From assembly GCA_013397435.1 (NCBI GenBank), contig VZRG01000527.1, positions 62,001 to 126,000 on the forward strand: a stretch of 64,000 bases of DNA. The letters run 5' to 3'. Positions 54,174 through 64,000 of this stretch are shown piece after piece. Every line of letters starts with the position of its first letter. Position 1 is the stretch's first letter. The position numbers and the translations under genes are program-made. The notes under the pieces were generated by a model. The model ran no database searches, was not told the origin of the DNA, and saw only the letters and a program-made list of their open reading frames with translations. The stretch comes from Erythrocercus mccallii (Eukaryota; Chordata; Aves; Passeriformes; Dicruridae).

Positions 54174-54317
54174 TTACTGTGTCAAAGATTTTCTTAGCCA
54201 CTGGAAGAGTTCTTCCTTATAAAGCCTCTGCCACCGCACATTGGCTTCCACTGTTTCCACAGCACGAGAGAAAGAGACAGCAGCTCCCCCTTCATAACTC
54301 TTTATAAAGTTCTTTAG
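54174..54317 (-). CDS. TRHDE: TRHDE terminal coding exon with stop codon
   Basis: This 144-base segment encodes 47 residues and a TAA stop at 54174-54176. It opens with LKNFIKSYEGGAA, continues with SFSRAVETVEANVRW and ends EELFQWLRKSLTQ. It is not an ATG-initiated ORF, so ORF finding misses it; I found it by reading the minus strand upstream of the penultimate exon's expected partner. The acceptor is CTTGTATTTCCAG, phase 0, joining GELRE to LKNF. The AVETVEANVRW block is the usual end of M1 ectopeptidases, where the last helix packs against the catalytic domain. The final residues differ slightly from the human protein as I remember it, as expected for a bird orthologue. Confidence 0.94.
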   Translation of the reverse strand, partial: LKNFIKSYEGGAAVSFSRAVETVEANVRWQRLYKEELFQWLRKSLTQ

Positions 54318-56153
54318 CTGGAAATACAAGTTAACAGGTTAAATTTGCAGCAACTAGAGAAAGCAAATATTTCCAGTGCACACAAGTAAGTCAGCCATTT
54401 AGGACAAACATCAACAATCAATGTAGAAATAAATGCAGTATCAGGTAGGAAGATTTAATAGGAAATGTACTAAGACAGCAAACTGTCAATTAAATGTGAT
54501 GCAATTACTTCACATAGCACTGGAAGATATTGATATGTCAGTGCTGGATCACATTAATATAATTACTTCCTTCCCTCCTGCAGCTCAACTGCTGCACTGT
54601 GTAGATGGCTGCTCTAAACTTTTATTTGTACCTAAGAAGCCAAACTGGGAGCACTGGAATTGCTTAAGGTTTATATGCAAATATCAGTGGAAGGCAGTCC
54701 TGATGACCTTTGGTTTTATCAAGCTTCAAAATACATTAATTTTATTTTGATGTGCAGATCCCTTTTGGTTATATAATATAGGTCAGTTGCTGGAAAAAGA
54801 AATGCATGGTTATAGTGAGAAGAGAATGGCAAAATAGCAAGTGGGCATGCATTTGGCAATCTTTGAATGCCTGAAACATACTCCTTTCCCTTATGAGAAA
54901 ATTTTGATCTTTTTTTCTGCAGACTGAAAAGGCTCTTGCTCTGTTCTTGTGTATACTCAAAGTATGGCACCAGCACCTGGATTATTATAACCAATGGCAC
55001 TGGTGGGTTTTCAATTATTGTTGTTCAAGTGAGAATTGCAAGGCTGAGCTGCATAATAGATTGCAAGTTATGTTGACTTGTACAAAATTAGATGGTTTTA
55101 GCAACACTTATGAATAACTAGTTAATTTTTTTTCCCAGTGACACCAAATTCATCTCAGTTTCTACATTATGACTTCCAGCAACATCTCTGTGCCTGGGTT
55201 CAAAACTGAAATGGTTGATTCTGCAACTATCTCATTCCCATCACAGTTAAAAGCATGAAAGGAACCTGGAAACGAGCAAAATCAGACTTTACCTGATCTC
55301 TGTACTTTTTATACCAAAAACTTTACAACACCAGTTTTAGGGAAGTATAACCAGGCAGCTTACCAGTCCTGTCATGAAGGTGGAAACTAAGAGTACAGAA
55401 GGCTTCCTTGTGCAGGGCAGATACTCAAATCTGACCAACAGTGTCATTCCCACCTAGGGAGAGGAAACCACCTGTGGCTCCTCCCTAAGTTACTGAGGCC
55501 ACTAGACTTGAGTGCGGACAAATGGTTGGATGCAAATCAGAGCTCAATCAGAGTTCATGTAATGGTGGTTGTGCTGCATAAGAATCAATGTATCCCTTTG
55601 GAGCAGCATTAAGTAGGTGCTAAACGGGGTGTAGCACAACTACCTCAGTCACGACAGATGTTAAGTTAAAATGAGAAATCTTTCCCATCTAAATAGAAGT
55701 ACAATTGATTGTGGAGCCATTTGGCCAGCATATTCTGTTAGCAGATTTTCTCACATGGAAAATACTGTGAGAAACAGAAAAACAGAAAACACATTGGCAG
55801 CTTCTACTTACAACACCGATGTTTTCAAGAACGGCCTCTGCATGATAAACTAATGAAGATAGAAACATCTCATCTTCAGTTTCTCAACCAACAGTCAAGA
55901 GAAAAAGACAAACCTTCATATCCAGCCAAGCACAAAGAACTGCCTGCACAATCCTGACACCACCTCCACACACCTGTGTGCTTTTGCAATCTGCTCCTCA
56001 TCCTTGTGCTGCCCAACAGGTTGGTGCTGCACAGGCAGTTGGGCCTTTGCAGCAGAGAGAACAGAGCTTCTGGACAGCCAGATTATTGTTCCTGCCCTGC
56101 TTCCTGCTTGCAATGAATACAGCCTCACATGACAAAAATAACTTAAAAATTAC
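54318..56153 (-). other. TRHDE last intron (1,836 bases)
   Basis: This intron is bounded by GTAATT at its minus-strand 5' end and TTTCCAG at its 3' end. I see no repeat I can name and no extra exon. The short open frames within it show no family resemblance. Confidence 0.85.
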
Positions 56154-56235
56154 CTCTCTTAGTTCTCCTTCAGTATTGAGGAATTCTGTGACCCCGCTGA
56201 CAAGCTTTGAATTCATAAATAACGCTTCTCCATAC
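56154..56235 (-). CDS. TRHDE: TRHDE coding exon (penultimate)
   Basis: This 82-base exon gives one base completing an Arg codon and 27 codons, YGEALFMNSKLVSGV through TEFLNTEGELRE, ending in phase 0. The strong match to the TRHDE segment between the KWKILN helix and the final exon makes the call secure. The acceptor is CTTTTTGCCCATGCAG and the donor GAG|GTAATT. Reading through the donor gives unrelated residues, which confirms the splice. It lies 6,376 bases downstream (in gene orientation) of the preceding exon, and that intron is filled partly by CR1 copies. Confidence 0.95.
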
Positions 56236-56530
56236 CTGCATGGGCAAAAAGAAGATGCACAGAGAGTTACTGCAAGAGCCAGACCAACTGCAAATTAGAA
56301 AGTTATCTTCTGTAAGCAAGGGAGAAGGCATAGGACTGATTTTTGGGGATCAAGGGAATAGCACTGGAACTGGGTACTGGTATTTCAGGATAAAAATCTA
56401 GACTGAGAGCTTCTTCTAGGCTGCAATGTTTGTAATTATAAAGTCAGATGCTGTTAAGCAGAGTGAGTTTAACTACAGGCACAGATGAGTGCTCCAGAGG
56501 AGGAGAGGACCAAACCACCTCCCACTTAAG

Positions 56531-56891
56531 GGAAGAGACAGGAGGGATCTCATAGCAGCTACAACTTCCTCATGAGGGGAAGAGGAGGGGCAGGCATTGA
56601 TCTTCTCTGTGGTGATCACTGACAGGACCTTAGGGAATGGCCTGAAGTTGTGTCAGGGAAGGTTTAGGTTGGATATTAGGGAAAGATTCTTCACCCAGAA
56701 GGTGTTTAGGCACTGGAACAGACTCCCCAGGGAAGTGGTTACAGCACCAAGCCTGACAGAGTTCAAGAAACATTTGGACAATGCTCTCAGGCACATGGTC
56801 TGACTGTTGGGGATGGTCCTGTGCAGGGCCAGGAGTTGGACTTGGTGATTCTTGTGGATCCCTTCCAACTCAGCTTATTCTATGATTCTGT
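56531..56891 (+). mobile_element. CR1 LINE fragment within TRHDE intron, antisense to the gene
   Basis: The plus strand reads GATCTCATAGCAGCTACAAC, TTCCTCATGAGGGGAAGAGG, GTCAGGGAAGGTTTAGGTTG, GACAATGCTCTCAGGCACAT and ends TTATTCTATGATTCTGT. A 68-residue remnant of the CR1 C-terminus is still open (LDIRERFFTQKVFRHWNRLP). It is close in sequence to the copy at 11826-12330 and carries the same tail family as the SINE at 841. Confidence 0.9.
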
Positions 56892-59377
56892 AAAATACAG
56901 CTCGAAATACTGTTGCCAATGAAGGAGCAGAGCAGCAACTATGGAGAATTATTCTGAGGAACCCTTCAAGCTGTACTATTAAATCAGACTTTTTGATGTG
57001 CTGCAGTCTTCTCTGCATTTTGTATTCATCCACCTCATGTTACAAATGGTCTCTCAAAAACCAAACCAAAACAAATTTTCTTGTTCCAGTCCCTGATAAT
57101 AAAAAAAAATAATGCTGATACAAATAAAACTACTAAAATAATCCCCTGGGCCACAATGTAGCATTTCAAAGAACCAACCTGGAATGAAAATTTGAAAGCT
57201 TGGGCAAAGAATATCTAAAGGATATGCAGAAGTAATCAGCAATGATCTTTGGCAGGCAGTTGCTTTGAAGCATTCAAATCCTCCTGTTCACTTGTTTTTC
57301 CACAAATTTTTTCAATCCTCCAAATTGAGCACTACATCACTACTGACCAGATCACTCTTTAAATTTTACATTTTATGTTGGAATAGTCTATGGGGTTTGT
57401 TGTTCTGGGGCTTGGGATTTTTTCAGTCTCCAGCATGAAGAGTATAATTCCATTGGAAACCAGAAGTCAAGTTAGATGTCCTTCAGCATAGTAAAAGGCA
57501 CGTGACAGATCATTATCCTTATCTATATCTGCATGTGTGTCCACAGCAGTATCTAGCTAATCTGAACATGACTGGTTTTAAGATAGGGAATCCAGATCTC
57601 CCGCCAGACATGTGTAAGTACTACCAATAGACTTTACTGAAATTATGTTCATCTAGGGGAACAATTCAATTCATCGCCCACTTTTACAGACTGATTTACA
57701 GAAAGAGTTCAAAATTCAAAGTGAAACAAACTGGCACAGTCACAGCTTTCTGTTCTGCTTCTGTTAATCCCAAATTGATTACCCTTAAATGCTTAGGTAC
57801 TCTAAGCCACAGTTCTTTCAAAGGGCAGAAAGAAAGAGAAGAAGGACAGCCAAAGAAATAGCTATAGAAAGATGGGGAGCGAAGAGAACTCAGATGTCTG
57901 AGAAAATTCTGTTTTAGGGAAGGTTTATGCTATATTGCTTGCTATAATTGAGCTCTTATGAGGAGTAATAATGTTAGAGGTATCAAAAATCCTACTCCTT
58001 GACCACTAATAAATGAATTATTCATTGCTATTTCAGCAATTACATCTCTTTTCCCAAAATTTCAGTCACACTGGAATATACAGACATCCAGAGGCAAACT
58101 ATGGGAAGTAGGGATTTCATGGTACTTTAAGCATGTTTAGGCTTTCTAACAAAGCCCTTTATTATTACAGTCTCAGACATAATTGTTTGCAAAACTGGAA
58201 GGTCCTCTTGATGGGGTATTTTGACAAGGTTACCAATCCACTTTAGACAAGTAACCTCATAAAAACAGCTGCAGGGATTTTATTTTTCTTACAGTCCACT
58301 GTAGCCACCACAGTGCAAACAAGAAGTAACAGGAATTCCTTCCACTACAAATGATACCTTCATGCCTACCTGTGCTGATTACTGCCCATTATGTATACTT
58401 GGTAAAAAGTCAGCCATTTACAGCAATTTCTATAGAAGCTCTGCTGACAAAAAAGCTAGAAGAGTCACCTTCCAAAACACTATTATGCAGGTGTGAAACA
58501 TAAAATAAATAGGAAAAGTGTTTGGTCTTACAAGTGTCAGTCTTCTCACCCTTCACAGGAAAGACAACAGCACACCAGAACCAGGGTCTTACATGCCTGA
58601 ACTTCCAGGAAACATCCTGAAGACACAGACTCTCCACTGCACCTTTCCTTCTGTGGATGGAAACCCTCTAGTGCTCCACATTTGTACAGGTTTTGCACTT
58701 GTGCAATCTCTAGAGGCAGCATAGTCCATTTACTTTGGACAGATATAAATGCCTTCCCAAATACTGTCAGGTTCCCAAATGCTGACAAATGATTCAGCAC
58801 TTGAGAATGAAGGAATTCTTATAGGCAGCTGATGATTAAATTTTCACACACAGACACATGTGCTCACAGGATGAAAATGCTTTAGGAGACAAGGTAGTGC
58901 ATGCTCAGGTAGTATGAAGCCAAGCATAATATTTTCAATTCTCTTTTTCAGACTTGTAGCAGTCTTAGTCCCACAGATTTCTTACTAAAGACCTGTTAGG
59001 CACCTCAATTTTTAAGTCACCTGTGTAAATTATATGAGTGACTTTGAAGACTTTATACACCATCAATATGTTCTGGACAATGCGAATACAAGCATACTAT
59101 AAAAATATGAAGGCTTAACAACATTTTGTGGCAATTCTAACTCCTTGACATGTTATGTTTAAATGTAAGAGGAAACAGAGTTGTAATTTAATCCCTCTCA
59201 GCTATTTCACTTCACTATCTGAAACATCAACACTTTTTATAAAAAATTAAATGGAAAATACCACTGAGTTATCACCTTATTAAATTAATGTTTCATACAA
59301 AGTATTTTAATTTTAATCAAATTAAATAATAAATTATAATTGCAGAAAAAGGATGTCTTGGGACAAAATCTACTTGC

Positions 59378-59778
59378 AATCCTAAAATGGTTGGGGTTGG
59401 AAAAACCATCCAGTTCCAATTCCCCTGCTCTGGGCAGGGGCACCTTTCACTAGACCAGGTTGCCCAAAGTCCTATCCAACAACAACACACCACCCTCACA
59501 GTATCTAAACCTGCTCTCCTTCAGTTCGTAGCCTTTTCCTTATCTTTTCTTGTCTTATCACTATATGCCCTTGTAAAGAGTCCCTCTTCAGCTTTCCTGT
59601 AAGGACCCTTTAGGTACTGGAAGGTGCTATAAGGTTATCCCAGAGTCTTCTGTTCCCCGGGCTGTACATTCCCAACTCTCTCAGCCTGTCTTCATAGGTC
59701 AGATACTCCAGCCATCGTATCATCTTTGTGACTGTCCTTGGCACTTGCTCCAAGAAGTGCATGTTCTTCTTGAACCAT
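59378..59778 (-). mobile_element. CR1 LINE fragment within TRHDE intron, sense to the gene
   Basis: The plus strand shows the reverse complement of CR1, including TCCAATTCCCCTGCTCTGGG, CTAGACCAGGTTGCCCAAAG and TCTCAGCCTGTCTTCATAGG. The minus-strand frame keeps CR1-like wording (RLRELGMYSPGNRRLWDNLI). It lies 74 bases from the next copy in the same orientation and covers the same CR1 segment, so this is a second insertion and not a continuation. Confidence 0.85.
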
Positions 59779-59852
59779 AATTCCACAATAAAGCTTATAT
59801 TTAAAAAAATGCCCAAATTGAGTGTGGTGAGCTCAAATTGGAAGCCTAATGA

Positions 59853-60597
59853 CAGAATCATAGAACATTAGGAATTAGAATGAACCTTAAAGATCATCTA
59901 GTCCCAACTCCCATTCCTCCATGTGCAGGGACACCTCCTGCTAGACCAGGTTGCTCAAGGCCTTATCCAACCTGGCTTTGAACTCTGCCAAGGGATGGGG
60001 TAGTCACAACCTCTCTGGACAACCAGTTCCAGTGTCTCATCACCCTCACAGTAAAAAAATTCTTCCTAATATCTAACTTACATCCATTTGTACCGATTTC
60101 TCCTTGTCCTATCACTACAGTTCCAGAGGAAGACTCCCCCTCTGGCTTCATGGTAGGTCGCTTCAGATACTGGAATGCTGCTATTAGGTCTCCATGCAAC
60201 CTTCTTTTCTCTGGACGGAACAGCCCCAAGTTCCTCAGCCTGTTTTTGTAGGGTAGGTGCTCCAGTCCTCTTACCAGCTTTATGGCCTTCCTTTGGACTT
60301 GCTGCAACAGTTCCATGTCCTTCATATTCTGGGGACACTTGAACTGTACCAAGCACTGCAGGTGGGGTCTCACCAGAGCAGAGGGGAGAATCCCCTCCCT
60401 CGGCCTGCTGACTGCTGCTTTGGATGAGGCCCAGGGTTGGCTTTCTGGGCTGTGAGTGCACATTGCCAGATCATGTTGAGCTTTTCATCAACCATCACCT
60501 CCAAGTCCTTCTCTGCAAGGCTGCTGTCAAATTACTTCTCTGCCCAATGTGTGGGTGTGCCTGGGATTGCCAAGACCCAGGTGTAGGACCTTGCATG
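59853..60597 (-). mobile_element. CR1 LINE fragment, longest copy in the window
   Basis: The minus strand carries a 166-codon open stretch with the CR1 reverse-transcriptase C-terminus (ALVRPHLQCLVQFKCPQN, LLQQVQRKAIKLVRGLEHLP, RNLGLFRPEKRRLHGDLIAA, NFFTVRVMRHWNWLSREVV). The 3' tail on the plus strand reads CAGAATCATAGAACATTAGG at 59854. More upstream CR1 sequence (GGTCCTACACCTGGGTC on the minus strand) extends to about 60597, with stops. It is truncated and cannot be autonomous. Confidence 0.9.
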
Positions 60598-62611
60598 CTA
60601 TCGTGTCACTGTTTCACTGAACAGTTAAGGGGCAAAGTACTAATTAGACTGATTCTACTCTCTCAAAGTCTCATCTAACAGGTTCAAATCTATGATTATA
60701 AAACAATGTTGTTTTCAATATATAACACGTATGTACAGCATGCATTAACTATTTCATTTCACTGCACTGAATCTTTTGGTGATCAACAAAAACCCAACTG
60801 GATGTCACTTTTAGAAAAATCAACTGCTACAATCTTTTTCGTGGCTCTGACTTGTGTTTGGAGATCAAACTGAATGACGGTAACACAAAGACAGTGTTGA
60901 GCAAAAAAACAAACTCTCTGTTAGTCTCTCATTTAAGAAAGGACAATAACAGGTCTTTTATGAGGCCTTACTGATTGTTATGAATTTAGATTGCACAGTG
61001 ATACATTCCAAGCAAAGGAAATAAATACAATCCAAATTATATTTAAAATTATTACACCCAAAAGATTTGGCATGTGGCATAGTTTCTTAAATATTTTCTA
61101 TTTATCTACACTGCTAAACATTGACCACATCTAAAATCACAGGTGTTAGCCAGGTTGTCAGATAAACATACTTACTAAAGAAGGACATAACTACAGTGTA
61201 TTTGTTTGTAGCAATACACATTGTGATGGCTTTATGCCTAAACTCTGGATAAATCCCTGGAGGAACCTGAAAAATTATTTGCTATCTGCACCGGGTTGCA
61301 TAATAGTAATATATTTGCCATCTACTTTCTGTGCAAAAGTCCAGTTCCTTGAATAATCACACCAAACGCAGATAATTCTTAATTTTTAAATTCTTCAGCA
61401 CTCTTCAAGTTTTTTTTGGAAATGGCTTTCAAAAAGTATGCTTCTGCAACATAAATTTCCAAAACCAATTCCAGCTCAAACCTACTTTCTCAGATGAACT
61501 TCTTCCAAAATCCCACTATATTATGAAGTATAATCCAAAACAGCACAAACAACTTTGTAAATTTTTAGGAAAACTAAAACCCAGTGTCTCAGTTTCTTTG
61601 ACTTGTATTTTGATGCTGGGAGAGCTATAGGAAGTTTGCACCTCTATTCATTGGCCACTGGGATTTAGTTGCTTAAATACAGCATCTTAAAGATACCGTT
61701 TCAAATATTTTGCAGTACTCCTCACAAGTAGGCTCCTCACAAGTCCAGAATGGAACAGATCTGCAATGCCTTTCCGGCCAACACCAAAGGTGTGACCTGG
61801 CATGGGATGCTTTAAAATCTTGGCCACATGCTTTTGAGAATCTGAACCTCATCCAAGTTGTAGTCCGTTTTAATCTGTTAGTATCAGATGGCTGCTGTGC
61901 AATCTTTCAGGCCCTCAGGCTGTCCCTAAAGAACTACAGAAATTTGTCATTCATTGAATTAATATCAAAATATTCATCGAAAAGGATTTTAAAATGTTGA
62001 CAGGGCTTCAGAATAGGAGCATGTAGCACTTGTTCAGAGAGAAAGAGAAGCAGGTGTAAGGAGTAACCTTGTCTTCTTTCTGTTAATCTATTTTTAATTC
62101 AAAATGTTGCTCCTCTATTACTTGAAACTCACCTGAAACACAGAGTGAAAAGAAAGGGGATGACACTATATTAACATCCTTTTGAAAATGAAAATGTTTC
62201 AAAATGTGCATTTTTTCCACAGCTGAAATAATATTTTTGAAAAGATTATTTTTTCTATCAGACTTTAAATCAGAAAAATTCCTTTGGGAACTGCCATTTT
62301 TTGTCTATGTAAAAATAGAACTGCAGCACTTGACATATAGATAGAATTCATTATCATAAGCACAGACACAATACACTAATATATATACAGACAATTCCTA
62401 AGAGACAAATATCTCTATGTATGTGTATGATAATGCATGAATAAATGCATTTATGACTCATATGTAGGTATTCCATATTTAGAGTCATCTCCATTTATGG
62501 ACTAAAAGAGAATGGATTTGATTCAGGAACTTAAATACACACCTATACAATACTTACATCAATTATATCAAGATAAGGAAATTAAAATAAATTTAAAATT
62601 TTTATCTTTAC

Positions 62612-62752
62612 CTAGCATTTAGTATTTTCCATTTTTCTCTGAAAAACTTCCAAGCAAGATCCCTTCCATGTGGATTTCGAGCTACATGGATTATCACATC
62701 AATTGCATCCTGATCCAGGACAACTTCTGAGTTGAGAGACAAATTCAAAAGT
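62612..62752 (-). CDS. TRHDE: TRHDE coding exon (third from the end)
   Basis: This 141-base exon continues the TRHDE C-terminal domain. It completes the split Arg codon (AG|A), adds 46 codons starting LLNLSLNSEVVLDQD and ending FFREKWKILNA, and gives two bases of another Arg codon. NLS near the start is an N-glycosylation sequon, plausible because the domain is extracellular. The block HVARNPHGRDLAWKFF is the characteristic M1 C-terminal segment in which a Gly/Arg turn precedes an A-W-x-F helix. The acceptor is TGTCTCCCACTAG and the donor AG|GTAAAG. It is separated from the preceding exon by a short 526-base intron (62753-63278). An upstream Met in the same frame belongs to intron and is not a start. 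Confidence 0.95.
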
Positions 62753-63278
62753 CTAGTGGGAGACACAAGAATATTTAATTTCACAAACATATTGTCTAAC
62801 ATCAGTCCATCAGAAAACCCTTGGAAAAAAAAATCATTGCTGAATTGTTTAAGTCTCCAAGTGAGTTCAGTGACTTATTTCTATGATTCCAAAGATTGGA
62901 CACATTTATGAATTAGAAAAATCTTTATGTGAAAAGATTTCAATAAAAGCTGATTGCAACTTTACATGTTCACTTTTATAAAATCTTTAAGATCAGATTG
63001 GTCAAGACATGGTAAATAAAGGACATGGTAACAAAAAAAATATCAATAATTATTACAGGATTTAAAACATTTCCAATGAGCAAAGGAAAATTTGGAATTG
63101 AAAAGACAGTACCTGTCAATTTTCATATGCGTCGAAGCGAAAGTGTAAGACAAGTAAAACAGACAGTAAGCCTGTACTTGAAAATCAAATTTCTTTCCTT
63201 TAGATGAAAGCTCAAATGATGATCCATAACTGTTGAAGTGATTATTAGTAACAGATTCAAATATAGAATACTTTTTAC
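62753..63278 (-). other. TRHDE short intron (526 bases)
   Basis: It begins GTAAAAAG and ends CTCCCACTAG on the minus strand. No repeat is evident. Confidence 0.88.
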
Positions 63279-63446
63279 CTGTTGAGTAAGTTTCTGTCAT
63301 CACTGCAAGTTAAGGCTTCTAATAGTATTTTCTTCTCAGATACTGCTGTGGTAGAATGAAACTTCATCCAAATGAACTCCCACACATCCTCATCCATCAG
63401 TGAAACTCCTGTACAGTAGACAATGTCTCTCACATTGAGAGGGATT
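63279..63446 (-). CDS. TRHDE: TRHDE coding exon (fourth from the end), ERAP1-like C-terminal domain
   Basis: TRHDE is a type II membrane M1 zinc metallopeptidase whose ectodomain removes pyroglutamate from thyrotropin-releasing hormone outside the cell. This 168-base exon supplies one base of a split Arg codon, 55 full codons beginning IPLNVRDIVYCTG, and two bases of the next Arg codon. The translation matches the TRHDE C-terminal helical domain as I recall it, including DVWEFIWMKFHSTTAVSEKK. Two cysteines (VYC and LTC) are 36 residues apart, the spacing of a disulfide pair known in aminopeptidase N. The minus-strand acceptor is TTTCTTTTGTAG before base 63446 and the donor is AG|GTAAAAAG after 63279. 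The open frame runs further upstream, but that part is intron. Zinc-site exons (HEXXH) lie outside the window. The identity rests on recalled family sequence, not on a search. Confidence 0.95.
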
Positions 63447-64000
63447 CTACAAAAGAAATCAGTAATAGCATTGTGGTAAATAAGCAGCCTCCTGACACTG
63501 GATACCATTTCTGAGACTTTAAAATTATTGTCCACCAGTAATTTATTTTTTTTTAAATAACATTTGTATCTCTTTACTGCCACCAGCATCTTCCAGGCCA
63601 TCCTAATGGGCTTTCAAAAGGGTAACACATCCTTGCCATTCTCTTCATAATGCTGTCACACTGTCAGGAGATTGTAAAATATAGTCATGTAGTTCATCAA
63701 CTCATAATGTGCCACATAACCTTACAGGTAACATAAGCTCTCCAAATTAGTATGGGATCCTGTTGCTGGGCTCCATGCCAAATCTGCTCTTCTTGTCCTT
63801 TGCCCTGTTTGACAATAGGACCTGAGCAGTCAGAAGCTCCTCCTTGCTTGTGCTGGAAAGTGCTTCATCTTCATAGAGTAACATACAAGTAAGAAAGGAG
63901 GTGCTGTGACAATGATACTCAAACATGATATTGTCAGGAGTGAAGAAAACAGAAAGATCTGCTCTTTTTTTTTCAGCCTATAATACCAGTACAAAACCAG
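63447..64000 (-). other. TRHDE intron, partial, running off the window
   Basis: This is sequence upstream (in gene orientation) of the first exon seen, ending in the acceptor TTTTGTAG. I looked for the preceding TRHDE exon and did not find one, so the intron extends beyond the window. Confidence 0.7.

Larger units (their letters stand above)
56236..62611 (-). other. TRHDE intron (6,376 bases) carrying three CR1 fragments
   Basis: The intron starts GTAAAG and ends CATGCAG on the minus strand. It contains a plus-strand CR1 fragment at 56531-56891 and two minus-strand fragments at 59378-59778 and 59853-60597. The rest (56892-59377 and 60598-62611) is AT-rich sequence without a recognisable exon or repeat. 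Confidence 0.85.

Noticed and set aside
55998..56216. The 72-codon frame reading past the penultimate TRHDE exon
   Set aside because: After GELRE the frame crosses a GT donor at 56152-56153 and turns into unrelated residues.
59963..60463. A 166-codon minus-strand frame as a host gene
   Set aside because: The protein reads as the CR1 reverse-transcriptase C-terminus and the DNA is a truncated LINE copy.
62608..62802. The ATG-initiated 64-codon frame as a small gene
   Set aside because: The first codons are intronic. Only bases 62612-62752 are a TRHDE exon, set by the AG acceptor and GT donor.

Overview
This window looks like avian nuclear DNA, most likely from a songbird (passerine). Four things point that way. 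There are several fragments of CR1 LINEs with the typical avian CR1 3' tail. There is a tRNA-Ile-headed, CR1-tailed SINE of the TguSINE1 type known from songbirds. There are two endogenous-retrovirus LTR-like segments. And there is a run of vertebrate exons with canonical GT/AG splice sites. No bacterial, phage or plasmid gene organisation is present, and no ORF outside the named exons and repeats looks like a protein.

The one gene I can name is TRHDE (thyrotropin-releasing-hormone-degrading ectoenzyme, an M1 zinc aminopeptidase), on the minus strand. Its last four coding exons lie at 63446-63279, 62752-62612, 56235-56154 and 54317-54174, ending in a TAA stop. The reading phases join exactly across all three introns, giving about 177 residues of the C-terminal ERAP1-like domain. 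The catalytic domain and all upstream exons lie beyond base 64000. The 3' UTR runs to lower coordinates from 54173; where it ends cannot be fixed from sequence alone.

Bases 1 to about 53 kb lie downstream of TRHDE and appear to be a gene-poor intergenic stretch. They hold a TguSINE1-like SINE (about 841-980), CR1 fragments (about 8405-8785 plus strand; 11826-12330 minus strand), an LTR with alpharetrovirus-like layout (about 16384-16858, minus), a solo LTR with a 6-bp target-site duplication (17706-18162, minus), a MIR-like ancient SINE relic (about 51991-52069), several decayed palindromic amniote repeats (28-48 kb), low-complexity tracts, and one assembly gap (40342-40656, N) abutting a TTTCC microsatellite. 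Some AT-rich, TAAT-rich blocks read like conserved noncoding elements, but that needs alignment to confirm.

The TRHDE introns hold more CR1 copies: one plus-strand copy (56531-56891) and two minus-strand copies (59378-59778 and 59853-60597), all in the 6.4-kb intron, so the pre-mRNA carries inverted CR1 sequence. I found no evidence for a novel gene system in this window. The findings are mainly repeat history, candidate regulatory DNA and gene-structure details.
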